The position numbers and the translations under genes are program-made. The notes under the pieces were generated by a model. That model made no database searches. It was not told the origin of the DNA and saw nothing but the letters and a program-made list of their open reading frames with translations. DNA of 44,490 nucleotides from Dehalococcoidia bacterium UBA7891 (GTDB lineage: Bacteria > Chloroflexota > Dehalococcoidia > Lucifugimonadales > UBA826). The stretch lies in contig DLRJ01000149.1 in assembly GCA_002500485.1 (NCBI GenBank), forward strand, positions 1,172-45,661. The letters are read 5' to 3'. Of the stretch, positions 8,928 to 17,445 are shown piece by piece. Numbering within the stretch: position 1 is the stretch's first letter; every line of letters begins with the position of its first letter.

Positions 8928-11069
8928 TTAGCTGGCTAACCCGGCACTAACGCTCTCTGGCTCTTCCTCAAATTCTGTAATAGATCCCCGAAATCCACAC
9001 TCTTTTGACGGACACCTAACGTTATCTCTGCCTGAAGGAAGTAATATTCCATCACAGTCGGGACACGGGTTGCTAATTGGTTTGGTATTTACAGCAAAAC
9101 TGCAATCTGGGTAGTTGGTACAACCGAAGAAAATCCCTCTTTTGCTTTTGCGTTCTGCTAACTCGCCCACATTACATTCACGGCATTTTATTCCTATGGT
9201 CAAAGGTTTAGTGTTTTTACAATCTGGAAACCCTGAGCAAGCGATAAACCTACCGTTTCTTCCTCCTCGTATAACCATGGGCCTCTCACACTTTTCACAT
9301 ACCTGGTCGCTCTCCTCATCAATCTGTTCCCTAGGGACTCTCACAGCCTCGACTTTAGCTGTCTCAATCGCTTGGTCAAACGGCCCATAAAATTCTTGCA
9401 GCATAGGATTCCATTGCGTCAAGCCTTCGGCTATGTCATCAAGCTGCTTTTCCATACCCGCGGTAAAACCAACATCTACAATATCTTCAAAATGTTCCTT
9501 TAAAAACTCGGTGACCGCAATTCCCAATTTAGTGGGGGTAAATCGGCCTCGGTCTCGGCGAACATAGTCTCTTTCGACAATAGTACCTATTATCGAAGCA
9601 TAAGTACTTGGTCGACCAATTCCTTCACTCTCCAAATTTCTTATTAAAGATGCTTCCGTAAACTTTGGAGGCGGCTCTGTAAAATGTTGGTCTTTGCTAA
9701 GTTCATCACAGTGCATTTCCTGACCACTGGAAAGAATTGGGAGACCTTTTTCTTCCTCTTCGGTTTCATCGTCCTTAGCCTCTGTATAAAGGACTCTAAA
9801 ACCGTCGAATTTCAAGACAGATCCAGTAGTCCTGAACGTATAAACTTTCGCTGATGACACACTTTTTGCATCAAAATCGATGGTAGTCCTGTCATATACT
9901 GCCTCGGCCATTTGACTTGCTACCAACCGCTTCCATATAAGATCGTATAAACGATATTGGTCTCTGTCTAATTTATCCCGTAATGTCTCCGGGGTCCTCA
10001 ACACTGAAGTCGGTCTTATAGCTTCATGCGCCTCTTGGGCACCCTGTACTCTTTTTGAAAAAGTCCTAGGTTTTGCGAGAGCGTAACCTGAACCATACTT
10101 GTCTTTTATATATTCACTCGCCTCAGTAAGCGCTACACCTGAAACATTAGTCGAGTCCGTCCGCATGTAGGTTATCAACCCCTCAACCCCTTCGGATCCC
10201 ATGTCGATCCCCTCATAGAGTTGCTGGGCAAGTATCATCGTCCTTGAGGCTGAAAACCTTAATCTTCGGGAGGCTTCCTGCTGCAAAGTGCTTGTAATAA
10301 AAGGAGCTGAGGGTCTTCGTTTACCTTCTTTGGTTATATAACTTTGAACTACAAATCCAGAACCTTTCAAGTCGGTAAGTATTAAAGCAGCGTCGTTTTC
10401 ATTGTTTATTTCAGGCTTCTTTTTGGACCCTTCTATTGAGACCAAAGAAGCTTCCAGCAAGTTTTCTTTAGGTTTTACCCCCAGTAAGGCTCCGATAGTC
10501 CAATATTCCACCGGCTTGAATGCGTCTATTTCCTTTTGCCGGTCAACAACCATTCTCAAAGCGACAGACTGGACTCGGCCAGCAGAAGTACCTTTCTTTA
10601 CCTTGCTCCACAACACTGGACTCAACGTGTACCCGACCAACCTATCCAGGATCCGTCTAGCTTGTTGAGCATCTACCAAATCCACATCAATATCTCTTGT
10701 GTTCGCAAAAGCCTCTTCAATAGCCGGTTTGGTTATCTCATGGAAGACAACTCTTCGAGTTTTATCAATATCAATATTGGCTGCCTCAACGAGATGCCAA
10801 GAAATAGCTTCGCCCTCTCTATCAGGGTCCGTGGCCAAGTAAACTGTACCGGCTGTTGCAGCCGCTTTTTTTAATTCGGAAACGATTTGTCGGTTGGTGA
10901 CGGTGTAGGTCGGAATAAACCCGTTATCCCCAATTTCCACACCTAATTTTTTCCTAGGCAGGTCTCTTACATGCCCCATAGAGGCCTTCACATCATAATC
11001 TTTACCTAGAAACCTACCCACTGTCCTAGCTTTTGCAGGAGATTCAACTATCACAAGGTCTTTAGCCAT
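8928..11069 (-). CDS. topA: DNA topoisomerase I
   Basis: Type IA topoisomerase that relaxes negative supercoils. 713 residues. The TOPRIM domain opens with DLVIVESPAKARTV and contains YLATDPDREGEAISWH. The active-site tyrosine is in EGLITYMRTDS, and the IGRPSTYASII motif is present. The C-terminus has three successive zinc-ribbon modules: CEKCERPMVIRGGRNGRFIAC, CRECNVGELAERKSKRGIFFGC, and CPDCDGILLPSG...CPSKECGF. The last module is a variant. It is the first gene of the minus-strand operon that continues through xerC/D and aroQ to xseB; two tRNA-Ser genes lie just upstream. Confidence 0.98.
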   Translation of the reverse strand: MAKDLVIVESPAKARTVGRFLGKDYDVKASMGHVRDLPRKKLGVEIGDNGFIPTYTVTNRQIVSELKKAAATAGTVYLATDPDREGEAISWHLVEAANIDIDKTRRVVFHEITKPAIEEAFANTRDIDVDLVDAQQARRILDRLVGYTLSPVLWSKVKKGTSAGRVQSVALRMVVDRQKEIDAFKPVEYWTIGALLGVKPKENLLEASLVSIEGSKKKPEINNENDAALILTDLKGSGFVVQSYITKEGKRRPSAPFITSTLQQEASRRLRFSASRTMILAQQLYEGIDMGSEGVEGLITYMRTDSTNVSGVALTEASEYIKDKYGSGYALAKPRTFSKRVQGAQEAHEAIRPTSVLRTPETLRDKLDRDQYRLYDLIWKRLVASQMAEAVYDRTTIDFDAKSVSSAKVYTFRTTGSVLKFDGFRVLYTEAKDDETEEEEKGLPILSSGQEMHCDELSKDQHFTEPPPKFTEASLIRNLESEGIGRPSTYASIIGTIVERDYVRRDRGRFTPTKLGIAVTEFLKEHFEDIVDVGFTAGMEKQLDDIAEGLTQWNPMLQEFYGPFDQAIETAKVEAVRVPREQIDEESDQVCEKCERPMVIRGGRNGRFIACSGFPDCKNTKPLTIGIKCRECNVGELAERKSKRGIFFGCTNYPDCSFAVNTKPISNPCPDCDGILLPSGRDNVRCPSKECGFRGSITEFEEEPESVSAGLAS

Positions 11070-11229
11070 TACTCTTTATCACCAAAATTACATTAATAAA
11101 CGACTTAATTAAACAAAATCTTCAATAAGTATAAATTGCAGGCCCTAATAATACTTTAACGAAACACTCAATCGTCAATAACAAATTATTATCTGTCAAC
11201 GAATATCCATACAACCAAAATGCTGGTCA

Positions 11230-11322
11230 TGGCGGAGAGAGTGGGATTCGAACCCACGGTTCCCCTTGTGAGGGAACACGCGATTTCCAGTCGCGCCTAT
11301 TCGGCCACTCTAGCATCTCTCC
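11230..11322 (-). tRNA. tRNA-Ser (GGA)
   Basis: On the minus strand the sequence starts GGAGAGA and ends TCTCTCC-G-CCA, giving a 7-bp acceptor stem, discriminator G as expected for serine tRNA, and an encoded CCA (11230-11232). The anticodon loop reads CTGGAAA, so the anticodon is GGA and decodes UCC/UCU. A long variable arm (around the GTTCCCT/AGGGGAAC pairing) and the T-arm GTGGGTTCGAATCCCAC confirm a class II tRNA. Confidence 0.96.
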
Positions 11323-11349
11323 ATATTGACTGTTCCGGTTCCGCTGCGG

Positions 11350-11436
11350 CGGAGAGAGTGGGATTCGAACCCACGATGAGATTACTCCCATACTGGTTTT
11401 CGAGACCAGCGCCTTAGTCCGCTCGGCCATCTCTCC
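11350..11436 (-). tRNA. tRNA-Ser (CGA)
   Basis: Same acceptor stem as its neighbour (GGAGAGA/TCTCTCC, discriminator G) and an identical T-arm. The anticodon stem-loop CTGGT-CTCGAAA-ACCAG gives anticodon CGA, decoding UCG, and a long variable arm is present. The bases after the discriminator are CCG, so CCA is not fully encoded, unlike the GGA tRNA 27 bases further on. The two are probably co-transcribed, possibly into topA. Confidence 0.95.
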
Positions 11437-11641
11437 CAACTCTGACAAACGAGTATATCAGTCGATTTAAAACAATTGAAATCTTAACCCGTTTGAAAAA
11501 GGAAGGGATTCCGAAACTAGCTGCCATCTCCTTCCACACATCCCAGCAACCTACGATCAGTCCACTATCCAGTCCACAATTTTTCGCCTGCTAAATTTAT
11601 TGATACAAACCCCAAGATCCCAAGGTTAGCATCTAGTGAGT

Positions 11642-11824
11642 CTAAGCATCTTTTGGAGAAAAAATGGAACCTTTTTTAGATGAAGGAGGCCTCCTATTCA
11701 AAGCTGAATTCATCATCCTCGAACCTACAATACTTATTGCTGCTGCTCCGATTATACCTAGCGGTATACCTTTCAAAAAAGTTCTCCGTGACAAAGACTT
11801 TTTCCTTTGAGATGCCTGGCTCAT
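11642..11824 (-). CDS. Small twin-arginine signal, membrane-anchored protein
   Basis: 60 residues. The N-terminus has a textbook twin-arginine motif SRRTFLKG (about residues 12-19), then a hydrophobic segment GIIGAAAISIVGSRMM (about 23-40) with no evident cleavage site, and a short tail rich in Pro, Arg, Lys and Ser. The ATG has AGGTGG about 6 bases upstream, which supports real translation. There is no cofactor-binding domain behind the signal, so the whole protein is essentially a Tat signal anchor. Tiny proteins of this kind can be accessory anchors or subunits of exported redox enzymes, but nothing nearby identifies a partner. Function unknown. It follows clpC (83 bases apart) and precedes the tRNA-Ser genes. 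Confidence 0.7.
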   Translation of the reverse strand: MSQASQRKKSLSRRTFLKGIPLGIIGAAAISIVGSRMMNSALNRRPPSSKKGSIFSPKDA

Positions 11825-11907
11825 ATAACCACCTTAAAATAATTTACTTAGTTTCCGTTCAAATTATAAGGATACCAATCTAATGGATCAAGAATAAATC
11901 ACAAATG

Positions 11908-14355
11908 TTAAATTGCAATCGATTCGTAAGTTCTACTCTTTTCAAGAATAATTTTTTCTTCCGCTAAATCAACATATATGTGGTCTCCACTATCAAAATC
12001 CCCATTTATTAGGGCTGTTGACAGAGGATTTTCAATATTTTTTCTGATGCTGCGCCTGAGGGGCCTAGCGCCATATTCTCTGTCAAATCCGTCAGAGGCA
12101 ATCCACGATTTGGCGACTTCGGACAACTCAATATCGATATTGTGATCCACAAGTTTTTTTCTTAGGTTTTCTATCATAATATCTACAATTTGCCTTTGAT
12201 CTTCTTCTGAAATAGGTTGGAATATCAAAATTTCATCGACCCTGTTCAGAAATTCAGGCCTGAAGGATTTTTTTAAGGCATCTTCTATTGAAATTCTTAA
12301 CTTTTCGCTATGTTTCGAGCTGTCCGTGTCTCTCAAAAAACCTATGGGCTCAGAAGCGGTAAGTGACGACCCTAGATTACTGGTCATGATAATTATTGTG
12401 TTTTTAAAATCTACTACTCTACCTTGGCCATCAGTAAGCCTTCCATCTTCGAGTATTTGCAGCAGTATATTAAAAACATCTGGATGGGCTTTTTCTATCT
12501 CATCAAAAAGAATAACTTTGAAAGGCTTTTTCCTCACGGCTTCTGTCAATTGACCGCCATCAGAATAACCAACATATCCTGGGGGGGAGCCTATCATTCT
12601 AGCTACTGAGTGAGACTCCATATATTCACTCATATCCACACGTACCATATCTTCCTCATCGTCAAATAAGTACCATGCGAGTGACCTAGCCAGCTCGGTC
12701 TTGCCAACTCCCGTCGGTCCTAAGAATATAAAGCTCCCTATTGGTCTATTTTCGTCCTTAATCCCAGCACGCCCTCTCCTCACAGCTTCACAAACTGCTT
12801 CAACAGCTTCTCGTTGACCAACGAGCCGACTTTGAATGCGAGATTCCATGTTAAGGAGTTTGTCTGCCTCACTTTCTAACAACCTGTCGACTGGTATCCC
12901 TGTCCAAGTAGCAACGAGAGAAGCTATATCCTCGGAAGTTACTTGCCGTTCAGAGGTTTCAAGGCTGTTTAATTGGTTTCTCTCATCAGTATAATTTTCT
13001 CCGATTCGAGCTATTTCCGCCTTTATTTCGGCTGCTTTCTCATACTTCCCCATCTCAGAGGATGCTATCTCTTCTATCTGTAGCTGACGAAGTTTAGATT
13101 CTTTTTCTCTCAAAGTCATTGGGTGGAGCTGCTGGTCGATTCGAATTTTACTTGCCGCCTCATCTATCAGATCAACTGCCTTATCTGGCAATAACCTCCC
13201 AGATATATATCTTTGGCTCAACTTCGCCGAGGAACTTAGAGCTTCATCTTGTATTTTCAGCCTGTGATGGGCTTCATATTTGGGGCGCAGAGCTTTCAGC
13301 ATCTCTATACTTGTGTCTATATCTGGCTCTTCAACCAAAATCGGCTGGAATCTTCTTTCAAGAGCTGCATCGGACTCTATGTATTTCGTGTATTCTTCCT
13401 CGGTTGTGGCCCCTAGACACTGCAGTTCACCTCTGGCAAGAGCAGGTTTCATCATGTTACTGGCATCAAGGCTACCGTCTGTAGCCCCAGCACCAACCAC
13501 TGTATGAATTTCGTCGATAAAGAGCATAATTTGACCCTTCGACTGTTTGACTTCGTCCATAACAGCTTTTAGCCTCTCTTCAAATTCACCGCGAAATTTT
13601 GCCCCAGCAAGCAAGGATCCCATATCTAATGCAAGAATTTTCTTGGAGCGAAGTTCAAAGGGAACATCTCCAGCGGCTATCCTTTGGGCTAGGCCCTCTG
13701 CTAAAGCTGTTTTGCCTACACCAGCCCCACCGATCATCACTGGGTTATTTTTTGTTCTCCGTATCAAAGTTTGCATGACTCTAGCTATCTCTATATCACG
13801 CCCAACAATAGGGTCCAAGCGACCATTTTCAGCCAGCAAAGTCAAATCTGTAGCAAATTTTTCTAAAGACTTATATCGACTTTCAGCCCTTTGATCGGTA
13901 ACTCTATGGGATCCCCGAATACCATGAAGAGCTCTGTAAACCTCTTCAGTTGTTACTTTAAAACCGCTGAGTATTTCAGCTGATGCTCCTGTCTCTTCCC
14001 CAGCAAGTGCTATGAGAATGTGTTCTGTCCCAATAAATTCATCATTTAACCTTTGAGATTCCTCGTCCGCCCTTTCAAACAATTCAGATAATCTGGGAGT
14101 AATAAAAAATTGATTTGTTTGACCGGCCACCCTGTTACCCTCTTCCAAATTGGCGTGAAGAGTGGAATGCAAAATTTCTAGATTCACGCCCAAAATCTTG
14201 AAAATTTCCGAAGGGACACCTTTTTCCTGTTCTATTAAAGCCAGGAACAAATGTTCAGAATCCCATTGGTTGTGTCTATACCTGTTCATAATATCCTGAG
14301 AGGCGGCTATCACCTCTTGGGCCTGTTCAGTAAACTTGTCTGCACTTAAAACCAT
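11908..14355 (-). CDS. clpC: ATP-dependent Clp protease ATP-binding subunit, ClpC type
   Basis: AAA+ unfoldase. From the ATG at 14355 (GGGGA upstream) it is 815 residues; an in-frame extension to 14433 is less likely because the family begins at KFTEQAQEVI. Two N-terminal Clp repeats are followed by AAA1 (Walker A GGAGVGKTALAEG, Walker B ILFIDEIHTVVGAGA-like), a short middle domain with a UVR-like helix (KYEKAAEIKAEI), and AAA2 (GPTGVGKTELARS, VILFDEIEKAHPDV, sensor SNLGS). The short middle domain, together with the IGF loop after SNLGSSLTASEP that suits ClpP docking, favours ClpC over ClpB. clpP is not in the window. It probably supports regulated proteolysis and stress tolerance. Confidence 0.93.
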   Translation of the reverse strand: MVLSADKFTEQAQEVIAASQDIMNRYRHNQWDSEHLFLALIEQEKGVPSEIFKILGVNLEILHSTLHANLEEGNRVAGQTNQFFITPRLSELFERADEESQRLNDEFIGTEHILIALAGEETGASAEILSGFKVTTEEVYRALHGIRGSHRVTDQRAESRYKSLEKFATDLTLLAENGRLDPIVGRDIEIARVMQTLIRRTKNNPVMIGGAGVGKTALAEGLAQRIAAGDVPFELRSKKILALDMGSLLAGAKFRGEFEERLKAVMDEVKQSKGQIMLFIDEIHTVVGAGATDGSLDASNMMKPALARGELQCLGATTEEEYTKYIESDAALERRFQPILVEEPDIDTSIEMLKALRPKYEAHHRLKIQDEALSSSAKLSQRYISGRLLPDKAVDLIDEAASKIRIDQQLHPMTLREKESKLRQLQIEEIASSEMGKYEKAAEIKAEIARIGENYTDERNQLNSLETSERQVTSEDIASLVATWTGIPVDRLLESEADKLLNMESRIQSRLVGQREAVEAVCEAVRRGRAGIKDENRPIGSFIFLGPTGVGKTELARSLAWYLFDDEEDMVRVDMSEYMESHSVARMIGSPPGYVGYSDGGQLTEAVRKKPFKVILFDEIEKAHPDVFNILLQILEDGRLTDGQGRVVDFKNTIIIMTSNLGSSLTASEPIGFLRDTDSSKHSEKLRISIEDALKKSFRPEFLNRVDEILIFQPISEEDQRQIVDIMIENLRKKLVDHNIDIELSEVAKSWIASDGFDREYGARPLRRSIRKNIENPLSTALINGDFDSGDHIYVDLAEEKIILEKSRTYESIAI

Positions 14356-14399
14356 GTTATCGTCCCCACTACAAATACTGTTTTCATCGTTCGACTTAT

Positions 14400-14428
14400 A
14401 TATTATCAATAAGGTTGATACGGTGCAA
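14400..14428 (-). promoter_or_regulatory. Candidate clpC promoter
   Basis: On the minus strand TTGCAC (14423-14428) and TAATAT (14400-14405) are separated by 17 bases and lie about 45 bases upstream of the clpC ATG. This is a reasonable sigma-70-type match (3/6 and 4/6). No CIRCE inverted repeat was found in the 183-base divergent region. Confidence 0.35.
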
Positions 14429-14538
14429 CTCAAGTTTATCTAATGTAGGCACTGATACACTTTGTTTACCACTGATTCTAAGTTATTTTGAGAAACCCAT
14501 AGCATTGCCGCCGATAACATGTAATACAATCAATAGAC

Positions 14539-15189
14539 ATGCTAATCGACATTCACACCCATACTTACCCAACCTCAGACGACAGCACCCTCACCCCAGA
14601 AGAGCTCATTAATCGAGCAAAATCGATTGGATTGGATGGAGTTTGTTTAACTGATCACGACCGATTTTGGACCCCTTCAGAAGTGGAGAAACTCGGTAAA
14701 GATAATGATTTTCTAGTAATACCAGGGTGCGAAGTGACCACTGAAGAGGGTCATTTATTGGTATACGGTTTGACCGAATATATTTTCGGAATGCACAAAT
14801 CGACTTTTGTAAAAGACCTTGTAGATGAGGCAGGCGGTGCTATTGTGGTCGCTCATCCATACCGGAGAGTGTATCGTGAAACTGCACCTCAAGATAAAGC
14901 TTCCTATTCCGAAATGATAAGCCGTGGATTGAGAAATGAGGTGTTTGGCATGGTGGACGGCATAGAAGTAGGAAACGGCAGGGGAACGGACAAAGAAAAT
15001 GAATTTTCTGGCAATTTGGCCAAGGAACTTAAAATGCCTGGAACTGGGGCAAGCGATGCGCACAAGCTATCCGATATAGGCACCTATGCCACAGAATTTT
15101 ACGACAAAATTACTGGATCGGATGATCTCATTGTTTCGATAAAATCCGGGAGATATGATGCTAGAAAATTGGATATTCGCCCCGTATAA
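14539..15189 (+). CDS. PHP-domain phosphoesterase
   Basis: 216 residues, a stand-alone PHP domain. Metal-binding motifs appear in order: DIHTHTYPTSDDS near the N-terminus, LTDHDRFW (about residue 38), GCEVTTEEGHLLVYG (about 63), VVAHPYRR, and the C-terminal GASDAHKLSDIG. This is the same order as in histidinol-phosphatase and DNA polymerase PHP domains. The likely role is hydrolysis of a phosphate ester or cyclic nucleotide; the substrate cannot be read from sequence. It is transcribed divergently from clpC and convergently with holA (7 bases between the stops). No strong ribosome site precedes the ATG. Confidence 0.85.
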   Translation: MLIDIHTHTYPTSDDSTLTPEELINRAKSIGLDGVCLTDHDRFWTPSEVEKLGKDNDFLVIPGCEVTTEEGHLLVYGLTEYIFGMHKSTFVKDLVDEAGGAIVVAHPYRRVYRETAPQDKASYSEMISRGLRNEVFGMVDGIEVGNGRGTDKENEFSGNLAKELKMPGTGASDAHKLSDIGTYATEFYDKITGSDDLIVSIKSGRYDARKLDIRPV

Positions 15190-15196
15190 CAGGTAG

Positions 15197-16171
15197 TTAA
15201 TGAAGTTCCGATATCAGTAAGTCAAAGGACTCTTGTTCTGTTAATTTTCCTTCCCTCACACGAATATTAGATTTCAAAAGATTATCGTGCATACTCATAA
15301 TCTTCGGCTGTGAAATTTTTCTTTCCATCTCCAGAGTCTTCTGCAAGGGATAGCCAGACAAATTAATTTGCTTTCCAATATCACCTGCTGGGATTTTCCG
15401 ACCCAATAGATGTTTAGCAAGTATAAGAAATCGAAGTTGCCTTTCTATCATCCTGACAATCCCAGCAGGTGATTCTCCCAAACCTATAAGCATTGCCGAA
15501 GCATTCAGGGCATCTCTAGTCCGACCTTCTATTACAGAATCGACAACTCTAAAGACATTTTGCTGTCGCACGTAAGGCACCATAAGGGTTATGTCTTCTC
15601 TAGTTATTAAACGACCACGCGAGTAGATTTTGATTTTATTTAATTCAGAATCGATTAAACGCAATTCACTTCCTACAGAATCCGCTATAAGAGCTACTGC
15701 GTTGCGTTCAATATCGAGACCCAATTTCGCACAACGGGCATTTATCCATTCCACTAAGTCCCGATGCCTCAAAAGTGAAAATTTTTCAACCTGCCCGAGT
15801 TTAAGAACAGTGGACAAGAACTTATTAGAAGGTATTGATTCCCTTTCAATTAGCAGTAAATTGGCTGTAGGAGGCAGATCCTTCAACAAATCTGGTAAAT
15901 TAACCCACTCAGCTAAATCTTTTTTTGAACCCGCAGATCTTTTATCGCCACCGCCCAGCCTATTAAGTAATCCTTCCACAATAACTAACCGCCTATCAGC
16001 CATAAAGGGAACTGTGGATAATGATGTCAACAGCTCCTCTATGGTTACAATATTCCCATCTAACATGGTGGTATTAATATCTGACATTTCCTGCGGGGTT
16101 ACTGTTAGGCGAAACTCCGATACTCGCTCTGAAAGCCTGAATTCATCTTTTCCTTCCAAAAAAACTATCAA
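15197..16171 (-). CDS. holA: DNA polymerase III subunit delta
   Basis: Clamp-loader subunit that opens the beta sliding clamp. 324 residues: an N-terminal AAA+-like domain without a functional Walker A (IVFLEGKDEFRLSERV, then LLTSLSTVPFMADRRLVIVEG), a central SSEL-type region (LIADSVGSELRLIDSELNKI) and a C-terminal collar domain (VFRVVDSVIEGRTRDAL, IERQLRFLILAKHL). This is typical of diverged HolA proteins. The start is TTG at 16171, with AGGTGA 6 bases upstream. Monocistronic by position. Confidence 0.9.
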   Translation of the reverse strand: MIVFLEGKDEFRLSERVSEFRLTVTPQEMSDINTTMLDGNIVTIEELLTSLSTVPFMADRRLVIVEGLLNRLGGGDKRSAGSKKDLAEWVNLPDLLKDLPPTANLLLIERESIPSNKFLSTVLKLGQVEKFSLLRHRDLVEWINARCAKLGLDIERNAVALIADSVGSELRLIDSELNKIKIYSRGRLITREDITLMVPYVRQQNVFRVVDSVIEGRTRDALNASAMLIGLGESPAGIVRMIERQLRFLILAKHLLGRKIPAGDIGKQINLSGYPLQKTLEMERKISQPKIMSMHDNLLKSNIRVREGKLTEQESFDLLISELH

Positions 16172-16270
16172 TTTTTCACCTAAATGATAACCTCAAGAAG
16201 TTTTAAATCCAGAAATATAATAAAATCTAAGAAAGACATAAATAAATAAATAACACCCAAAGCGAAAAAC

Positions 16271-16588
16271 ATGGGACGACTACCAATAATTTTCTTAAAA
16301 TTAATGCTTGATAGAAGAATCCCTATCAAATACAAGCTTCTACCCGCCCTAGGTCTTGCTTACGTCATCTTACCATTTGACATCATCCCTGACATGCTGC
16401 CCATCCTAGGGTTTTTAGATGACATTATTATCCTCGTGGGCTCCATAATAATTTTTATGATTTTTGGCCCACTAAAAAAATTATCCGATACAATAAAAAA
16501 TTCCAACATGAAAGAAAATCGACAAAAAGAAACTGATGTCGTAGAAGGGGAATATCGCATCATTGAGGAACCTACTGACTCCCAGTAA
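16271..16588 (+). CDS. DUF1232 (YkvA-like) small membrane protein
   Basis: 105 residues. The core LAYVILPFDIIPDMLPILGFLDD (about residues 29-52) matches the DUF1232 signature SPIDLIPDFIPVLGLLDD. A strongly hydrophobic segment (IIILVGSIIIFMIFG) follows, then a charged cytoplasmic tail. The family is widespread and of unknown function. The gene starts 99 bases after the divergent holA start and ends 115 bases before rplI on the same strand, but rplI seems to have its own promoter. Confidence 0.8.
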   Translation: MGRLPIIFLKLMLDRRIPIKYKLLPALGLAYVILPFDIIPDMLPILGFLDDIIILVGSIIIFMIFGPLKKLSDTIKNSNMKENRQKETDVVEGEYRIIEEPTDSQ

Positions 16589-16612
16589 TTCAGTAAAAAC
16601 TATAAGCCTGTA

Positions 16613-16621
16613 TGTTATAAT
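16613..16621 (+). promoter_or_regulatory. Extended -10 promoter of the rplI-dnaB operon
   Basis: TGTTATAAT: a perfect TATAAT (16616-16621) preceded by the TGn extension. No -35 box is recognisable, which is usual for extended -10 promoters. It lies about 90 bases upstream of rplI. Confidence 0.5.
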
Positions 16622-16703
16622 TCCCGCTCTTGTCAAACACGAAGAACCAAACACAAACCCGTCATAAATACGATCCGACTTATGGGTTATAGGAATATTA
16701 ATA

Positions 16704-17345
16704 ATGAGAGTTGTCTTTATTGAAGATGTTGAAGGGGTTGCGTTAGGGGGAGAAATTAAGGAAGTGAAAAATGGGTTTGCGAGGAATTACCTTATTCCTA
16801 AAAATCTTGCCGCACCCGCCACCCACAACAACCTACAACGAATTCATAAATTAACAAAGGACGCTGCCATTTCCAGAACGTATCGGCTAGATGAAATGAA
16901 AAATTTGGCTGAAACTTTAGATGGCACAGAAATACGCATTGAAATGCGAGCTGGATCCAATAACCGGCTTTACGGATCTGTGACTGGGACTATGGTAGCT
17001 GATGCATTGGTAGAAGAGACTGGCATAGGAATTGAACGAAGATTAGTGCGGCTTGATGATCCGATAAGAGAAGTCGGGACATATGAAGTTCCCCTAAGGC
17101 TATACACCGATGTGAATGCTCTAATTAAAGTCACCGTTTACGCCACCGGTACCGACCCTTTTGAGATGGTTGCTGAAGAAAACGAAGAGTCGAATGAAGA
17201 AAAACTGTCACCCGAAGGTGATTCGGGTAGTAATCCCGAAGATACCTCGAACTCAGATATAGTTGAAGAGGTTTCGGCACCTTCCGCTAATCACGTCGAA
17301 AGTGATAGTACAGAAGCCGAATCAGGGGAAGACTCCCAAGAGTAA
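16704..17345 (+). CDS. rplI: Ribosomal protein bL9 with long acidic C-terminal tail
   Basis: Large-subunit protein at the L1 stalk base. Residues 1-156 are a complete L9: the N-terminal domain with the signature GGEIKEVKNGFARNYLIPKN (about 15-34), a connecting helix, and the C-terminal domain (GSNNRLYGSVT, TYEVPLRLYTDVNALIKVTV). It then continues for about 57 more residues made almost wholly of Glu, Asp, Ser, Asn, Pro and Gly, with about 20 acidic residues and a single Lys. Bacterial L9 normally stops near residue 150. The tail is low complexity and likely disordered. It is first in an operon with dnaB, which starts 100 bases later; the usual rpsF-ssb-rpsR neighbours are absent. Confidence 0.96.
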   Translation: MRVVFIEDVEGVALGGEIKEVKNGFARNYLIPKNLAAPATHNNLQRIHKLTKDAAISRTYRLDEMKNLAETLDGTEIRIEMRAGSNNRLYGSVTGTMVADALVEETGIGIERRLVRLDDPIREVGTYEVPLRLYTDVNALIKVTVYATGTDPFEMVAEENEESNEEKLSPEGDSGSNPEDTSNSDIVEEVSAPSANHVESDSTEAESGEDSQE

Positions 17346-17445
17346 CCAGAAACCGAATTGTCGATAGCAATTCGACTTGATTGCGTGGAAGTGATCATGT
17401 CATAATCGACAGCCCATACGCCAAATTGGACCCCGGGAGATTGGG

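Noticed and set aside
11220..11417. Open frame whose product contains AERVGFEPT repeats
   Set aside because: It is the antisense translation of the two tRNA-Ser genes, a well-known spurious protein pattern.
11227..11448. 73-codon minus-strand frame covering the tRNA region
   Set aside because: It runs through both tRNA-Ser genes on their own strand; the repeat in the protein only reflects the shared tRNA sequence.
14356..14538. CIRCE or other heat-shock operator upstream of clpC
   Set aside because: No TTAGCACTC/GAGTGCTAA-type inverted repeat is present.
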